Positions 1 to 8,871 of a stretch of DNA of 64,000 nucleotides are shown in pieces. The translations under genes and the position numbers were made by a program. Under the pieces are notes generated by a model that was not told the DNA's origin, did no database searches, and saw nothing but the letters and a program-made list of their open reading frames with translations. Each line of letters begins with the position of its first letter. Positions within the stretch are counted from its first letter, which is position 1. Where the stretch lies: NCBI RefSeq assembly GCF_014650915.1, contig NZ_BMVW01000017.1:1-64000 (forward strand), read 5' to 3'. The stretch is from Streptomyces poonensis. Its GTDB lineage: Bacteria > Actinomycetota > Actinomycetes > Streptomycetales > Streptomycetaceae.

Positions 1-426
1 CGCCCGGTGGACGAGCTGGGCGCCGAGCCGGCCGCCCAGCACGACCTGCTGATGGCCAACTTCTTCGCCCAGACCCAGGCCCTGGCCTTCGGCAAGACCG
101 CCGACGAGGTGCGCGCCGAGGGCGTGGCCGAGGAGCTGGTGGCGCACAAGACGTTCCGCGGCAACCGGCCCACCACCACGATCCTGGCCCCGCAGCTGAC
201 CCCGTCGGTGCTGGGCCAGCTGGTCGCGCTGTACGAGCACAAGGTGTTCGTACAGGGCGCGATCTGGAACATCGACTCCTTCGACCAGTGGGGCGTCGAG
301 CTCGGCAAGGTCCTCGCCAAGCGCGTCGAACCCGCCCTCACCGAAGGCGCCGAGGTGCCGGGCCTGGACGAGTCCTCGAAGGTGCTGGTCGCGAAGTACC
401 GGGAGCTGCGCGGGCACGGCAAGTAG
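1..426 (+). CDS. pgi: Glucose-6-phosphate isomerase, C-terminal part (5' end outside window)
   Basis: Last 141 codons of phosphoglucose isomerase, the cytoplasmic enzyme that interconverts glucose 6-phosphate and fructose 6-phosphate. The frame is open from base 1, so the true start lies before the window and the GTG at 7 is internal. The segment holds the conserved family tail: GNRPTT near residue 54, then the stretch ALYEHKVFVQG, then the signature IDSFDQWGVELGK. It faces the pentose phosphate operon tail to tail, and a strong hairpin lies in the 84-bp gap. The glycolytic enzyme next to zwf, opcA and pgl is the usual actinobacterial arrangement, placing both routes for glucose 6-phosphate side by side. 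Confidence 0.95.
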   Translation, partial: RPVDELGAEPAAQHDLLMANFFAQTQALAFGKTADEVRAEGVAEELVAHKTFRGNRPTTTILAPQLTPSVLGQLVALYEHKVFVQGAIWNIDSFDQWGVELGKVLAKRVEPALTEGAEVPGLDESSKVLVAKYRELRGHGK

Positions 427-444
427 ACGGGAACCAGACGGAAA

Positions 445-479
445 CGGCGGAGGGCGTCCCTTCGGGACGCCCTCCGCCG
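445..479. terminator. Bidirectional terminator between pgi and pgl
   Basis: A perfect 16-bp inverted repeat (445-460 with 464-479). It closes on a C(TTCG)G tetraloop when the last C-G pair is opened. It lies between two convergent genes and could end both transcripts. There is no long T run, as is common for Streptomyces hairpins. Confidence 0.85.
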
Positions 480-510
480 CACCGTGCAGGGTCCGTGCGA
501 CCCGTGTCCG

Positions 511-1293
511 TCAGGGAGACGCCGGCGGATACAGCGACCGAGGCAGCTGTGCGGCCGCCGCGGCGTCCAGCAGCCACAGCGTCCGGGAGCGCCCGTACGC
601 GCCCGCGGCCGGGGCCTGTACCTCGCCCGCGCCCGACAGGGCCATCGCTACGGCGTTGGCCTTGTCCTCGCCGGCGGCGAGCAGCCACACCTCACGCGCC
701 GAGCGGATCGCCGGCAGGGTGAGGGTGATCCGGGTCGGCGGCGGCTTCGGGGCGCCGTGCACACCGACCACCGTCCGCTCGGTCTCCCGCACCGCGGGCA
801 GCTCCGGGAAGAGCGACGCCACGTGCGTGTCCGGGCCGACGCCCAGCATCAGCACGTCGAACGCCGGCACCGCGGAGTGGTTCTCCGGGCCCGCGGCCCG
901 CACCAGCTCCTCCGCGTACGCCTCCGCCGCCGCGTCCGCGTCGTTCCCGTACGGACCGTCGGAGGCGGGCATGGCGTGCACGCGCTTCGGGTCCAGCGGT
1001 ACGGAGTCCAGGAGGGCCTCGCGGGCCTGGGTGACGTTGCGGTCGGGGTCGCCCTCGGGCAGGAACCGCTCGTCGCCCCACCACAGGTCGAGCCGGCTCC
1101 AGTCGACGGCGTCCCGGGCGGGGGCGGCGGCCAGCGCGGCCAGCAGGCCGTTGCCGTTGCGGCCACCGGTGAGGACGACCGAGGCGGAGCCGCGCGAGGC
1201 CTGCGCGTCCACGATCTTCGTGATCAGCCGGGCCGCGGCGGCCTGCGCCATCAGCTCCTTGTCGCGGTGGACGACCAGCTGGGGAGTGCTCAC
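511..1293 (-). CDS. pgl: 6-phosphogluconolactonase
   Basis: Hydrolyses 6-phosphogluconolactone to 6-phosphogluconate, the second step of the oxidative pentose phosphate pathway, in the cytoplasm. The 260-residue product has the NagB/SOL-type fold signs: VLTGG near the N-terminus, the WWGDERFLP motif, and GVGPDTHVASLFP (family form GxGxDGHxASLFP). The start is GTG at 1293, which overlaps the opcA stop by four bases (GTGA), so the two are translationally coupled. An open frame continues upstream but belongs to the opcA region. It is the last gene of the tkt-tal-zwf-opcA-pgl operon. One small deviation is T in place of G in the usual DGH triplet (DTH here). Confidence 0.93.
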   Translation of the reverse strand: MSTPQLVVHRDKELMAQAAAARLITKIVDAQASRGSASVVLTGGRNGNGLLAALAAAPARDAVDWSRLDLWWGDERFLPEGDPDRNVTQAREALLDSVPLDPKRVHAMPASDGPYGNDADAAAEAYAEELVRAAGPENHSAVPAFDVLMLGVGPDTHVASLFPELPAVRETERTVVGVHGAPKPPPTRITLTLPAIRSAREVWLLAAGEDKANAVAMALSGAGEVQAPAAGAYGRSRTLWLLDAAAAAQLPRSLYPPASP

Positions 1294-2555
1294 TTGGCGG
1301 CCGCCTTCCTCGACGTGGTCTTCTTGGCCGTGGTCTTGGCCGCGCTCTTCTTGGCCGGGGCCTTGGCCGCCGCCTGCTCGGCCGGAGCAGGAGAGGACGC
1401 CTCGGGTGCCGTCGGCTTCGGAGCCGGTTCCGCGGACGGTGCCGACTCCACCGCCTCGGCCGCCTCGGTCGCGTCCGCGGCGGCCGGATCGGACGCCGGG
1501 GCCGCAGGCTCCGCTTCCACCTTCGCGGCAGCCGGTGCCGCCGTCTTCTTGGCGGCCCGCGCCAAAGTCCCGACCTCGGGATTCACCGCCGCCGCGGACC
1601 CGCCGGACGCGGCGGCCTCGTCGGCCCGGGGAGCGGCCAGCCGCCCCACCCCGTACCGCAGCGCGGCCGCGTACGTGTCGTCCGGGTCCAGCCGGCGCAG
1701 CTCCTCGGCGATCAGCTCCGACGTCTCGCGGCGCTTCAGCGCGACCGCCCGGGCGGGCTGGCCCTCGATCGACAGGGTCGCGAGGGAGCCGTCCGCGCGG
1801 TCCAGCGTGATCGGACCGCAGGACGTGGACATCCGTACCGCGGTGAGACCGGGACCGGAGGACTGCGAGCGCTGCACCGGGACCTTCAGCCGGTCCGCGA
1901 GCCACATGGCGAGCAGCTCGCAGCTCGGGTTGAACTCCTCGCCCTCCACCTCGACCGCCTCCACCTCGCAGGTGACCTGGTCCAGGGCCGCGGCCAGCAT
2001 CGAGCGCCAGGGCGTGATGCGGGTCCACGACAGGTCCGTGTCACCGGGGGTGTAGGCGTCGGCGCGGGCGGCGAGCTCGCGCACCGGGTGCTCGGCGGCA
2101 TAGGTGTCGGTGACTCTTCGCTGGGCGAGGGCGCCGAGCGGGTCCTTCGCCGGGTCGAGCGGCGCGTTCACCGGCCACCAGACGACCACGGGGGCGTCCG
2201 GCAGCAGCAGTGGCAGGACCACCGACTGGGCGTGGTCGGACACCTCGCCGTACAGCCGCAGCACGACCGTCTCTCCGGTGCCCGCGTCGGCGCCCACCCG
2301 GACCTCGGCGTCCAGCCGCGACTGCGTGCGGCCGCGCGGGGAGCGGGAGACGCGCTTGATGACCACGAGCGTGCGCGAGGGGTGCTCGCGGGAGGCGTCG
2401 TTGGCGGCCTTCAGGGCGTCGTAGGCGTTCTCCTCGTCGGTGACGATGACCAGGGTGAGCACCATGCCGACGGCGGGCGTGCCGATGGCGCGGCGGCCCT
2501 GGACGAGCGCCTTGTTGACCTTTCCGGCCGTGGTGTCCGTGAGGTCGATCTTCAT
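1290..2555 (-). CDS. opcA: Glucose-6-phosphate dehydrogenase assembly protein OpcA
   Basis: Actinobacterial and cyanobacterial partner needed for full activity of glucose-6-phosphate dehydrogenase. The product is 421 residues. The first roughly 300 match the OpcA family (MKIDLTDTTAGKVNKALV start, VVWWPVNAP, LDPDDTYAAALRYG). The last roughly 85 residues are an Ala/Pro/Glu stretch that ends in a Lys/Ala tail (KKSAAKTTAKKTT), like histone H1 or a nucleoid protein; such tails vary between species. The ATG start overlaps the zwf stop (ATGA) and the end overlaps pgl. Being the gene between zwf and pgl is diagnostic for opcA. The function of the tail is not visible. Confidence 0.93.
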   Translation of the reverse strand: MKIDLTDTTAGKVNKALVQGRRAIGTPAVGMVLTLVIVTDEENAYDALKAANDASREHPSRTLVVIKRVSRSPRGRTQSRLDAEVRVGADAGTGETVVLRLYGEVSDHAQSVVLPLLLPDAPVVVWWPVNAPLDPAKDPLGALAQRRVTDTYAAEHPVRELAARADAYTPGDTDLSWTRITPWRSMLAAALDQVTCEVEAVEVEGEEFNPSCELLAMWLADRLKVPVQRSQSSGPGLTAVRMSTSCGPITLDRADGSLATLSIEGQPARAVALKRRETSELIAEELRRLDPDDTYAAALRYGVGRLAAPRADEAAASGGSAAAVNPEVGTLARAAKKTAAPAAAKVEAEPAAPASDPAAADATEAAEAVESAPSAEPAPKPTAPEASSPAPAEQAAAKAPAKKSAAKTTAKKTTSRKAAAK

Positions 2556-4075
2556 GGCCGGCGCCAGCTCCGTCCGTCTCGTTCGAGCATTTCGTCCGCC
2601 TCGGCGGGGCCCCAGGTGCCCGCCGGGTACTGGGCGGGGCGGCCGTGGGTGTCCCAGTACTCCTCGATCGGGTCGAGGATCTTCCAGGACAGCTCGACCT
2701 CCTCGGTGCGCGGGAAGAGGTTCGAGTCGCCGAGCAGGACGTCGAGGATGAGCCGCTCGTACGCCTCCGGGCTGGACTCGGTGAACGACTCGCCGTACGC
2801 GAAGTCCATGGACACGTCCCGGATCTCCATGGAGGTGCCGGGCACCTTGGAGCCGAAGCGGACCGTGATGCCCTCGTCGGGCTGGACGCGGATGACGATC
2901 GCGTTGGAGCCCAGTTCCTCGGTGGCGGTGGTGTCGAAGGGGGAGTGCGGGGCGCGCTGGAAGACGACCGCGATCTCGGTCACGCGGCGGCCGAGCCGCT
3001 TGCCGGTGCGCAGGTAGAAGGGGACGCCCGCCCAGCGGCGGTTGTCGATGCCCACCTTGATCGCGGCGTAGGTGTCGGTCCCCGACTCCTGGTCGATGCC
3101 CTCTTCCTCCAGATAGCCGATGACCTTGGCGCCGCCCTGCCAGCCGGCCGAGTACTGGGCGCGCACGGTGTCGCGGCCGAGGTCCTTCGGCAGCCGGACC
3201 GCGCCGAGCACCTTGGTCTTCTCGGCGGCGAGCGCGTCGGCGTCGAAAGAGGAGGGCTCCTCCATCGCGGTGAGGGCGAGGAGCTGGAGGAGGTGGTTCT
3301 GGATGACGTCGCGGGCGGCGCCGATGCCGTCGTAGTAGCCGGCGCGGCCGCCGATGCCGATGTCCTCGGCCATCGTGATCTGGACATGGTCCACGAAGGA
3401 CCGGTTCCATATCGGCTCGAACATCTGGTTGGCGAAGCGCAGCGCCAGGATGTTCTGGACGGTCTCCTTGCCCAGGTAGTGGTCGATACGGAAGACCTGG
3501 TCGGGGGCGAAGACCTCGTGGACGAGCCCGTTGAGTTCCTCGGCCGACTTCAGGTCGTGACCGAAGGGCTTCTCGATGACCGCGCGGCGCCAGGAGTCCT
3601 TCGTCTGGTCGGCCAGGCCGTGCTTCTTCAGCTGCCGGATGACCACGGGGAAGGCGGACGGCGGTACGGAGAGGTAGAAGGCGAAGTTACCGCCGGTTCC
3701 CTGGGCCTGGTCCAGCTCCTCGATCGTCTGGCGCAGCCGCACGAACGCGTCGTCGTCGTCGAACGTGCCCTGCACGAAGCGCATGCCCTGGATGAGCTGC
3801 TGCCAGACCTCCTCGCGGAAGGGGGTGCGGGCGTGCTCCTTGACGGCCTCGTGCACCTCCTGGGCGAAGTCCTCGTGCTCCCACTCCCGGCGGGCGAACC
3901 CGACGAGCGAGAAGCCCGGGGGCAGCAATCCGCGGTTGGCGAGGTCGTACACGGCAGGCATCAGCTTTTTACGTGACAAGTCGCCGGTGACGCCGAAGAT
4001 GACCAGGCCCGACGGCCCCGCGATACGCGGGAGCCGTCGGTCCGCGGCGTCACGCAGCGGATTGCTGCTCGACAA
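2552..4075 (-). CDS. zwf: Glucose-6-phosphate 1-dehydrogenase
   Basis: Oxidises glucose 6-phosphate to 6-phosphogluconolactone with NADP, the entry step of the oxidative pentose phosphate pathway. The 507-residue length is normal. It has the N-terminal nucleotide-binding motif GVTGDLSRKK (family GASGDLAxRK) and the active-site signature RIDHYLGKE. The start is TTG at 4075, preceded by GGAGGG at a spacing of eight bases, and that ribosome site sits in the last codons of tal. It overlaps opcA by four bases. The rare TTG start may tune its level against opcA. Confidence 0.96.
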   Translation of the reverse strand: MSSSNPLRDAADRRLPRIAGPSGLVIFGVTGDLSRKKLMPAVYDLANRGLLPPGFSLVGFARREWEHEDFAQEVHEAVKEHARTPFREEVWQQLIQGMRFVQGTFDDDDAFVRLRQTIEELDQAQGTGGNFAFYLSVPPSAFPVVIRQLKKHGLADQTKDSWRRAVIEKPFGHDLKSAEELNGLVHEVFAPDQVFRIDHYLGKETVQNILALRFANQMFEPIWNRSFVDHVQITMAEDIGIGGRAGYYDGIGAARDVIQNHLLQLLALTAMEEPSSFDADALAAEKTKVLGAVRLPKDLGRDTVRAQYSAGWQGGAKVIGYLEEEGIDQESGTDTYAAIKVGIDNRRWAGVPFYLRTGKRLGRRVTEIAVVFQRAPHSPFDTTATEELGSNAIVIRVQPDEGITVRFGSKVPGTSMEIRDVSMDFAYGESFTESSPEAYERLILDVLLGDSNLFPRTEEVELSWKILDPIEEYWDTHGRPAQYPAGTWGPAEADEMLERDGRSWRRP

Positions 4076-4079
4076 GGTG

Positions 4080-5198
4080 TCAGCCCTCCGAGGGAGCGAG
4101 GCGCTCGAGCTCCGCCTTGGTCGACTCCAGCAGGTCGTTCCAGGAGGCCTCGAACTTCTCGACGCCCTCCTTCTCCAGCAGCTCGACGACCTCGTCGTAC
4201 GAGATGCCGATCTTCGTCAGCGCGTCCAGCTCGGTGCGGGACTGCTCGTAGGTGCCGGCGATGGTGTTGCCCCGGATGTCGCCGCTCTCCTCAGTGGCGA
4301 AGAGGGTGGCCTCCGGCATGGTGTTCACCGTGTTCGGCGCGACCAGCTCGTCGACGTAGAGCGTCTTCTTGTACGCGGGGTCCTTCACACCGGTGGAGGC
4401 CCACAGCGGACGCTGCTTGTTGGCGCCCGCCTTCTCCAGCGCCTGCCAGCGGTCGGAGGAGAAGACCTCCTCGTACGCCTGGTAGGCGAGGCGCGCGTTG
4501 GCGAGGCCGGCCTTGCCGCGCAGGGCCTTGGCCTCGTCGGTGCCGAGCGCGTCGATCCGCTTGTCGATCTCGGTGTCCACGCGGGACACGAAGAAGGACG
4601 CCACCGAGTGGATCTTCGACAGGTCCAGGCCGCGCTCCTTGGCCTTCTCCAGGCCCGCGAGGTAGGCGTCCATGACCGCGCGGTAACGCTCCAGCGAGAA
4701 GATCAGCGTGACGTTGACGCTGATGCCGAGGCCGATGACCTCGGTGATCGCCGGGAGACCCGCCAGGGTGGCCGGGATCTTGATGAGCGTGTTCGGACGG
4801 TCCACCAGCCAGGCCAGCTGCTTGGCCTCGGCGACGGTCGCCTTGGTGTTGTGCGCCAGACGCGGGTCCACCTCGATCGAGACCCGGCCGTCCTGGCCGT
4901 TCGTCGAGTCGAAGAGCGGGCGCATGATGTCGGCGGCGTCCCGGACGTCCGCCGTGGTGATCATGCGGATCGCCTCTTCGACGGTGACCTTGCGGAAGGC
5001 CAGGTCGGAGACCTGCTGGTCGTAACCGTGACCCTCGGAGATCGCCTTCTGGAAGATCGACGGGTTGGTGGTGACGCCCACGACGTGCTGCTGGTCGATC
5101 AGTTCGGCGAGGTTGCCGGACGTGATCCGCTTGCGCGACAGGTCGTCCAGCCAGATCGCGACGCCCTCGTCGGAAAGGCGCTTCAGTGCGTCTGTCAT
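4080..5198 (-). CDS. tal: Transaldolase
   Basis: Moves a three-carbon dihydroxyacetone unit from sedoheptulose 7-phosphate to glyceraldehyde 3-phosphate in the non-oxidative pentose phosphate branch. The 372 residues match the long actinobacterial transaldolase type. Visible motifs are GVTTNPSIFQKAI near residue 40, TLIKIPATLAGLPAI with the Schiff-base lysine, NVTLIFSLERY, and ASFFVSRVDTEIDKR. The ATG start lies 34 bp from the tkt stop, and the stop is only four bases before the zwf start. It lies in one operon with tkt and zwf. Confidence 0.96.
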   Translation of the reverse strand: MTDALKRLSDEGVAIWLDDLSRKRITSGNLAELIDQQHVVGVTTNPSIFQKAISEGHGYDQQVSDLAFRKVTVEEAIRMITTADVRDAADIMRPLFDSTNGQDGRVSIEVDPRLAHNTKATVAEAKQLAWLVDRPNTLIKIPATLAGLPAITEVIGLGISVNVTLIFSLERYRAVMDAYLAGLEKAKERGLDLSKIHSVASFFVSRVDTEIDKRIDALGTDEAKALRGKAGLANARLAYQAYEEVFSSDRWQALEKAGANKQRPLWASTGVKDPAYKKTLYVDELVAPNTVNTMPEATLFATEESGDIRGNTIAGTYEQSRTELDALTKIGISYDEVVELLEKEGVEKFEASWNDLLESTKAELERLAPSEG

Positions 5199-5232
5199 GG
5201 AAATTACATCTCCTACGTGTCGTATATGAGCG

Positions 5233-7320
5233 TCAGCGCTGGGCGGCCGCGAGGGATTCCCGGGCGACGGCGGCCACGTTCTCGGCAGTGAAACCGAACT
5301 CGCGGAACAGCACCTTGCCGTCGGCCGAAGCGCCGAAGTGCTCGAGCGAAACGATGCGGCCGGCGTCCCCGACGTACTTGTGCCAGGTCAGCCCAATACC
5401 CGCCTCGACCGCGACGCGCGCCTTGACCGACGGCGGCAGAACGCTGTCCCGGTACCCCTGGTCCTGCTCCTCGAACCACTCCACGGACGGCATGGACACC
5501 ACGCGCGTGGGCACACCGTCGGCCTGCAGCTGCTCGCGCGCCTCGACGGCCACGTGCACCTCGGAACCGGTGGCGATCAGGACGACCTGCGGCTCGCCGC
5601 CGTCGGCCTCGAACAGCACGTAACCGCCGCGCGCCGTGTCCTCGTTCGGCTCGTAGGTCGGCAGCCCCTGACGGGACAGCGCCAGACCGTGTGGGGCGCC
5701 CTTGCCGTACTCCTTGGTCCAGCGCTTGAGGATCTCGCGCCAGGCGATGGCGGTCTCGTTGGCGTCGGCCGGGCGGACCACGTTCAGGCCCGGGATCGCG
5801 CGCAGCGAGGCCAGGTGCTCGACCGGCTGGTGCGTCGGGCCGTCCTCGCCGAGGCCGATGGAGTCGTGCGTCCACACGTACGTCACCGGCAGGTGCATCA
5901 GCGCGGACAGGCGGACGGCGTTGCGCATGTAGTCGGAGAACACCAGGAAGGTGCCGCCGTAGATGCGGGTGTTGCCGTGCAGCGCGATGCCGTTCATCTC
6001 CGCGGCCATGGAGTGCTCGCGGATACCGAAGTGGATCGTACGGCCGTACGGGCTCGCCTCCGGGAGGGGGTTGCCCTCGGGCAGGAAGGAGCTCGTCTTG
6101 TCGATCGTGGTGTTGTTCGAGCCGGCGAGGTCGGCGGAGCCGCCCCACAGCTCGGGGATCACCGCGCCGAGCGCCTGGAGGACCTTGCCGGACGCGGCAC
6201 GGGTGGCGACACCCTTGCCCGGCTCGAAGACCGGGAGCTTCTCCTCCCAGCCCGCGGGCAGCTCGCCCTTGGCGATCCGGTCGAACTCGGCGGCCCGCTC
6301 CGGGTTGGCGTCACGCCACTCCTGGAACTTCTTGTCCCACGCGGCGCGCTCCTCACGGCCGCGCTCGGCCAGCGCGCGGGTGTGCGCGATGACCTCGTCG
6401 GAGACCTCGAAGTGCTTCTCCGGGTCGAAGCCGAGGACGCGCTTGGTGGCCGCGACCTCCTCCTCGCCCAGCGCCGAGCCGTGCGCGGCCTCGGTGTTCT
6501 GCGCGTTCGGGGCCGGCCAGGCGATGATCGTGCGCATCGCGATGAACGACGGGCGGTCCGTCACGGCCTTCGCGGCCTCGATCGCCGCGTACAGGGCACG
6601 GACGTCGATGTCGCCGTCCTCGGCGGGCTCCACACGCTGCACGTGCCAGCCGTACGCCTCGTACCGCTTGACGGTGTCCTCGGAGACCGCGGTCTCGGTG
6701 TCGCCCTCGATCGAGATGTGGTTGTCGTCCCACAGCATGATCAGGTTGCCGAGCTTCTGGTGCCCGGCCAGCGAGGACGCCTCGGCGGAGATGCCCTCCT
6801 GGAGGCAGCCGTCACCGGCGATCACGAAGACGTGGTGGTCGAACGGGGACTCGCCCGCCGGGGCCTCCGGGTCGAACAGGCCGCGCTCGTAGCGGGCGGC
6901 CATGGCCATGCCCACCGCGTTGGCGACACCCTGGCCCAGCGGGCCGGTGGTGGTCTCGACGCCCTTGGTGTGCCCGTACTCCGGGTGACCCGGCGTCTTG
7001 GAGCCGTGGGTGCGGAAGGACTCCAGGTCCTCCAGCTCCAGGCCGAAGCCGCCCAGGTACAGCTGGGTGTAGAGGGTCAGGGACGAGTGGCCCGCGGACA
7101 GGACGAAACGGTCACGGCCGGTCCAGTCGGTGTCGGTCGGGTCGTGGCGCATCACCTTCTGGAAGAGGGTGTACGCGGCCGGCGCGAGGCTCATCGCCGT
7201 ACCGGGATGGCCGTTGCCCACCTTCTGTACGGCATCGGCGGCGAGGACACGGGCGGTGTCCACGGCGCGCTGGTCCAGCTCGGTCCACGCGAGGTCTGAT
7301 GTGGTCGGCTTGGTGCTCAC
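5233..7320 (-). CDS. tkt: Transketolase
   Basis: Thiamine diphosphate enzyme that transfers two-carbon ketol units between sugar phosphates. At 695 residues it is full length. Motifs seen: GNGHPGTAMSLAP at the N-terminus, GPLGQGVANAVGMA, the thiamine diphosphate motif GDGCLQEG..NLIMLWDDN, the pyrimidine-domain IREHSMAAEMNGIALHG, and the C-terminal LIATGSEV. The start is GTG at 7320. It is the first gene of the minus-strand operon, and the promoter must lie in the 480-bp region shared with ctaB. Confidence 0.97.
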   Translation of the reverse strand: MSTKPTTSDLAWTELDQRAVDTARVLAADAVQKVGNGHPGTAMSLAPAAYTLFQKVMRHDPTDTDWTGRDRFVLSAGHSSLTLYTQLYLGGFGLELEDLESFRTHGSKTPGHPEYGHTKGVETTTGPLGQGVANAVGMAMAARYERGLFDPEAPAGESPFDHHVFVIAGDGCLQEGISAEASSLAGHQKLGNLIMLWDDNHISIEGDTETAVSEDTVKRYEAYGWHVQRVEPAEDGDIDVRALYAAIEAAKAVTDRPSFIAMRTIIAWPAPNAQNTEAAHGSALGEEEVAATKRVLGFDPEKHFEVSDEVIAHTRALAERGREERAAWDKKFQEWRDANPERAAEFDRIAKGELPAGWEEKLPVFEPGKGVATRAASGKVLQALGAVIPELWGGSADLAGSNNTTIDKTSSFLPEGNPLPEASPYGRTIHFGIREHSMAAEMNGIALHGNTRIYGGTFLVFSDYMRNAVRLSALMHLPVTYVWTHDSIGLGEDGPTHQPVEHLASLRAIPGLNVVRPADANETAIAWREILKRWTKEYGKGAPHGLALSRQGLPTYEPNEDTARGGYVLFEADGGEPQVVLIATGSEVHVAVEAREQLQADGVPTRVVSMPSVEWFEEQDQGYRDSVLPPSVKARVAVEAGIGLTWHKYVGDAGRIVSLEHFGASADGKVLFREFGFTAENVAAVARESLAAAQR

Positions 7321-7801
7321 CCTGAGTCAGGGCTCCTCTCCACAGGTCGAATGCCGGTGTTCTCGGCGGCACCGGCCGTTGACGAGCCTACCCCCGCAAA
7401 CACGTGCATCTTTTCGAGTCATTCCAGACTTCATTCCAGACTGCCGGGACTGTCGCCCATCCGCCTCTCGACCGGACGCTTCCGCAGGTCGGGAGCATGA
7501 AATTCCATGTCCGGCACATGAATACGCATCCGCTCGGGAGGCTGCTCAATCGAGTGCTCGATCGAGCGAAGTCCGGCTCTTGCGGCACGTGCTCGATCGA
7601 GCGGCATCCAGCTCTTGTCGCGTGTGCCCGATCGAGCGGAATGTGGCTCTCCGTGTGCGCCGGATTCATCCCCGCTGCGCCCTTCGCGCGGCACCTCCCA
7701 ACACGACCCCACCCCTCTGAAGGGCTCGCTCTGGGCAACGTCTACAGTGGCGTGGTACGCGCGAGCCTTTACCGGGAGTTCACAGCCGGAGGCTTGCTGG
7801 G
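7321..7801. promoter_or_regulatory. Divergent control region between tkt and ctaB
   Basis: A 481-bp stretch with no supportable gene. Several short frames cross it on both strands, but they have no family motifs and share the repeats described here. It holds a 12-bp near-tandem pair (CATTCCAGACT twice, about 7420-7442) and the 35-bp repeat block at 7555-7659. Promoters for tkt (leftward) and ctaB (rightward) are expected here; I cannot place a convincing -35/-10 pair. Confidence 0.6.
7555..7659. repeat. Three degenerate 35-bp tandem repeats
   Basis: Units at 7555-7589, 7590-7624 and 7625-7659, each beginning GTGCTCGATCGAGCG (third unit GTGCCC...) and sharing GGCTCT or AGCTCT about 20 bases in. 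Each unit carries the palindrome GATCGAGC/GCTCGATC, so they look like repeated operator sites. An extra partial copy (GCTCAATCGAG) precedes the block at about 7545. They lie upstream of both tkt and ctaB. Confidence 0.75.
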
Positions 7802-8776
7802 ATGTCTCTGTCAGGGGTGTGCGTGACGGCCGTCGAATCCCGTCCACCGGGTGTGCTCGGGGCGAACAGCGCTAGCAACCGGGGTCAGCGGCCGTTCGGG
7901 GCCCGCGTGAAAGCGTTCGTGGCGCTCACCAAGCCGCGGATCATCGAGCTGCTGCTGATCACCACGGTTCCGGTGATGTTCCTGGCGGAACAGGGTGTTC
8001 CGGACCTGTGGCTGGTGCTGGCGACATGTGTGGGCGGATACCTCTCCGCGGGCGGCGCCAACGCGCTCAACATGTACATCGACCGCGACATCGACGCCCT
8101 CATGGAGCGCACCGCGCAGCGGCCGCTCGTCACGGGCATGGTCACTCCGCGTGAGGGCCTGGTCTTCGGCATCTCCCTCGCGGTGATCTCCACCCTCTGG
8201 TTCGGGCTGCTCGTCAACTGGCTGTCCGCGTGGCTCTCGCTCGGCGCACTCCTCTTCTACGTCGTCGTCTACACGATGATCCTGAAGCGGCGTACGGCGC
8301 AGAACATCGTGTGGGGTGGCATCGCGGGCTGTATGCCGGTGCTGATCGGCTGGTCGGCCGTCACCAACTCCATGTCCTGGGCCGCCGTCATCCTCTTCCT
8401 GGTCATCTTCTTCTGGACGCCGCCGCACTACTGGCCGCTGTCGATGAAGGTGAAGGACGACTACGCGCGCGTGGGCGTGCCGATGCTGCCGGTCATCGCC
8501 TCCAACAAGGTGGTCGCCCGGCAGATCGTGATCTACAGCTGGGTGATGGTGGCCGTCTCGCTGCTGCTGACGCCGCTGGGCTACACGGGCTGGTTCTACA
8601 CCGCTGTCGCCCTGGCGGCGGGCGGCTGGTGGCTGTGGGAGGCGCACGCCCTCCAGAACCGCGCCAAGGGCGGCGTGACTGGCGGGAAGCTCAAGGAGAT
8701 GCGCCTGTTCCACTGGTCCATCACCTATGTGTCACTGCTGTTCGTGGCGGTGGCGGTGGATCCGTTCCTGCGCTGA
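7802..8776 (+). CDS. ctaB: Protoheme IX farnesyltransferase (heme O synthase)
   Basis: Membrane prenyltransferase that adds a farnesyl group to heme b, making heme O for cytochrome oxidase. The 324-residue product has the UbiA-family signs: TKPRIIELLLITTVPVM at the first helix, the Asp-rich site N.Y.DRDID..M.RT..RPL, the second Asp-rich region DYARVGVPMLPV, and eight to nine hydrophobic segments. I list the ATG at 7802 (GGAGG nine bases upstream). GTG at 7817 or 7823 is also plausible, and the protein that begins MCVTAVES would start at 7817. Heme A synthase lies 2 kb downstream on the other strand, so the heme A pathway is local. Confidence 0.94.
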   Translation: MSLSGVCVTAVESRPPGVLGANSASNRGQRPFGARVKAFVALTKPRIIELLLITTVPVMFLAEQGVPDLWLVLATCVGGYLSAGGANALNMYIDRDIDALMERTAQRPLVTGMVTPREGLVFGISLAVISTLWFGLLVNWLSAWLSLGALLFYVVVYTMILKRRTAQNIVWGGIAGCMPVLIGWSAVTNSMSWAAVILFLVIFFWTPPHYWPLSMKVKDDYARVGVPMLPVIASNKVVARQIVIYSWVMVAVSLLLTPLGYTGWFYTAVALAAGGWWLWEAHALQNRAKGGVTGGKLKEMRLFHWSITYVSLLFVAVAVDPFLR

Positions 8777-8795
8777 GCGGTTCTCCCGGACCGCT

Positions 8796-8837
8796 GACGG
8801 GCGGGGTGCGTGGCCAAGGCCACGCACCCCGCCCGTC
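8796..8837. terminator. Terminator after ctaB
   Basis: A perfect 20-bp inverted repeat (8796-8815 with 8818-8837) separated by AA. It begins 20 bases after the ctaB stop. One of the strongest hairpins in the window. Confidence 0.88.
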
Positions 8838-8871
8838 GCCGTTTGATCTACCCGTCGGTAGCATCCTGGCC

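Noticed and set aside
7404..7847. Several 100-140 codon frames on both strands between tkt and ctaB
   Set aside because: They run through the 35-bp repeats, overlap one another in many phases and show no family features.
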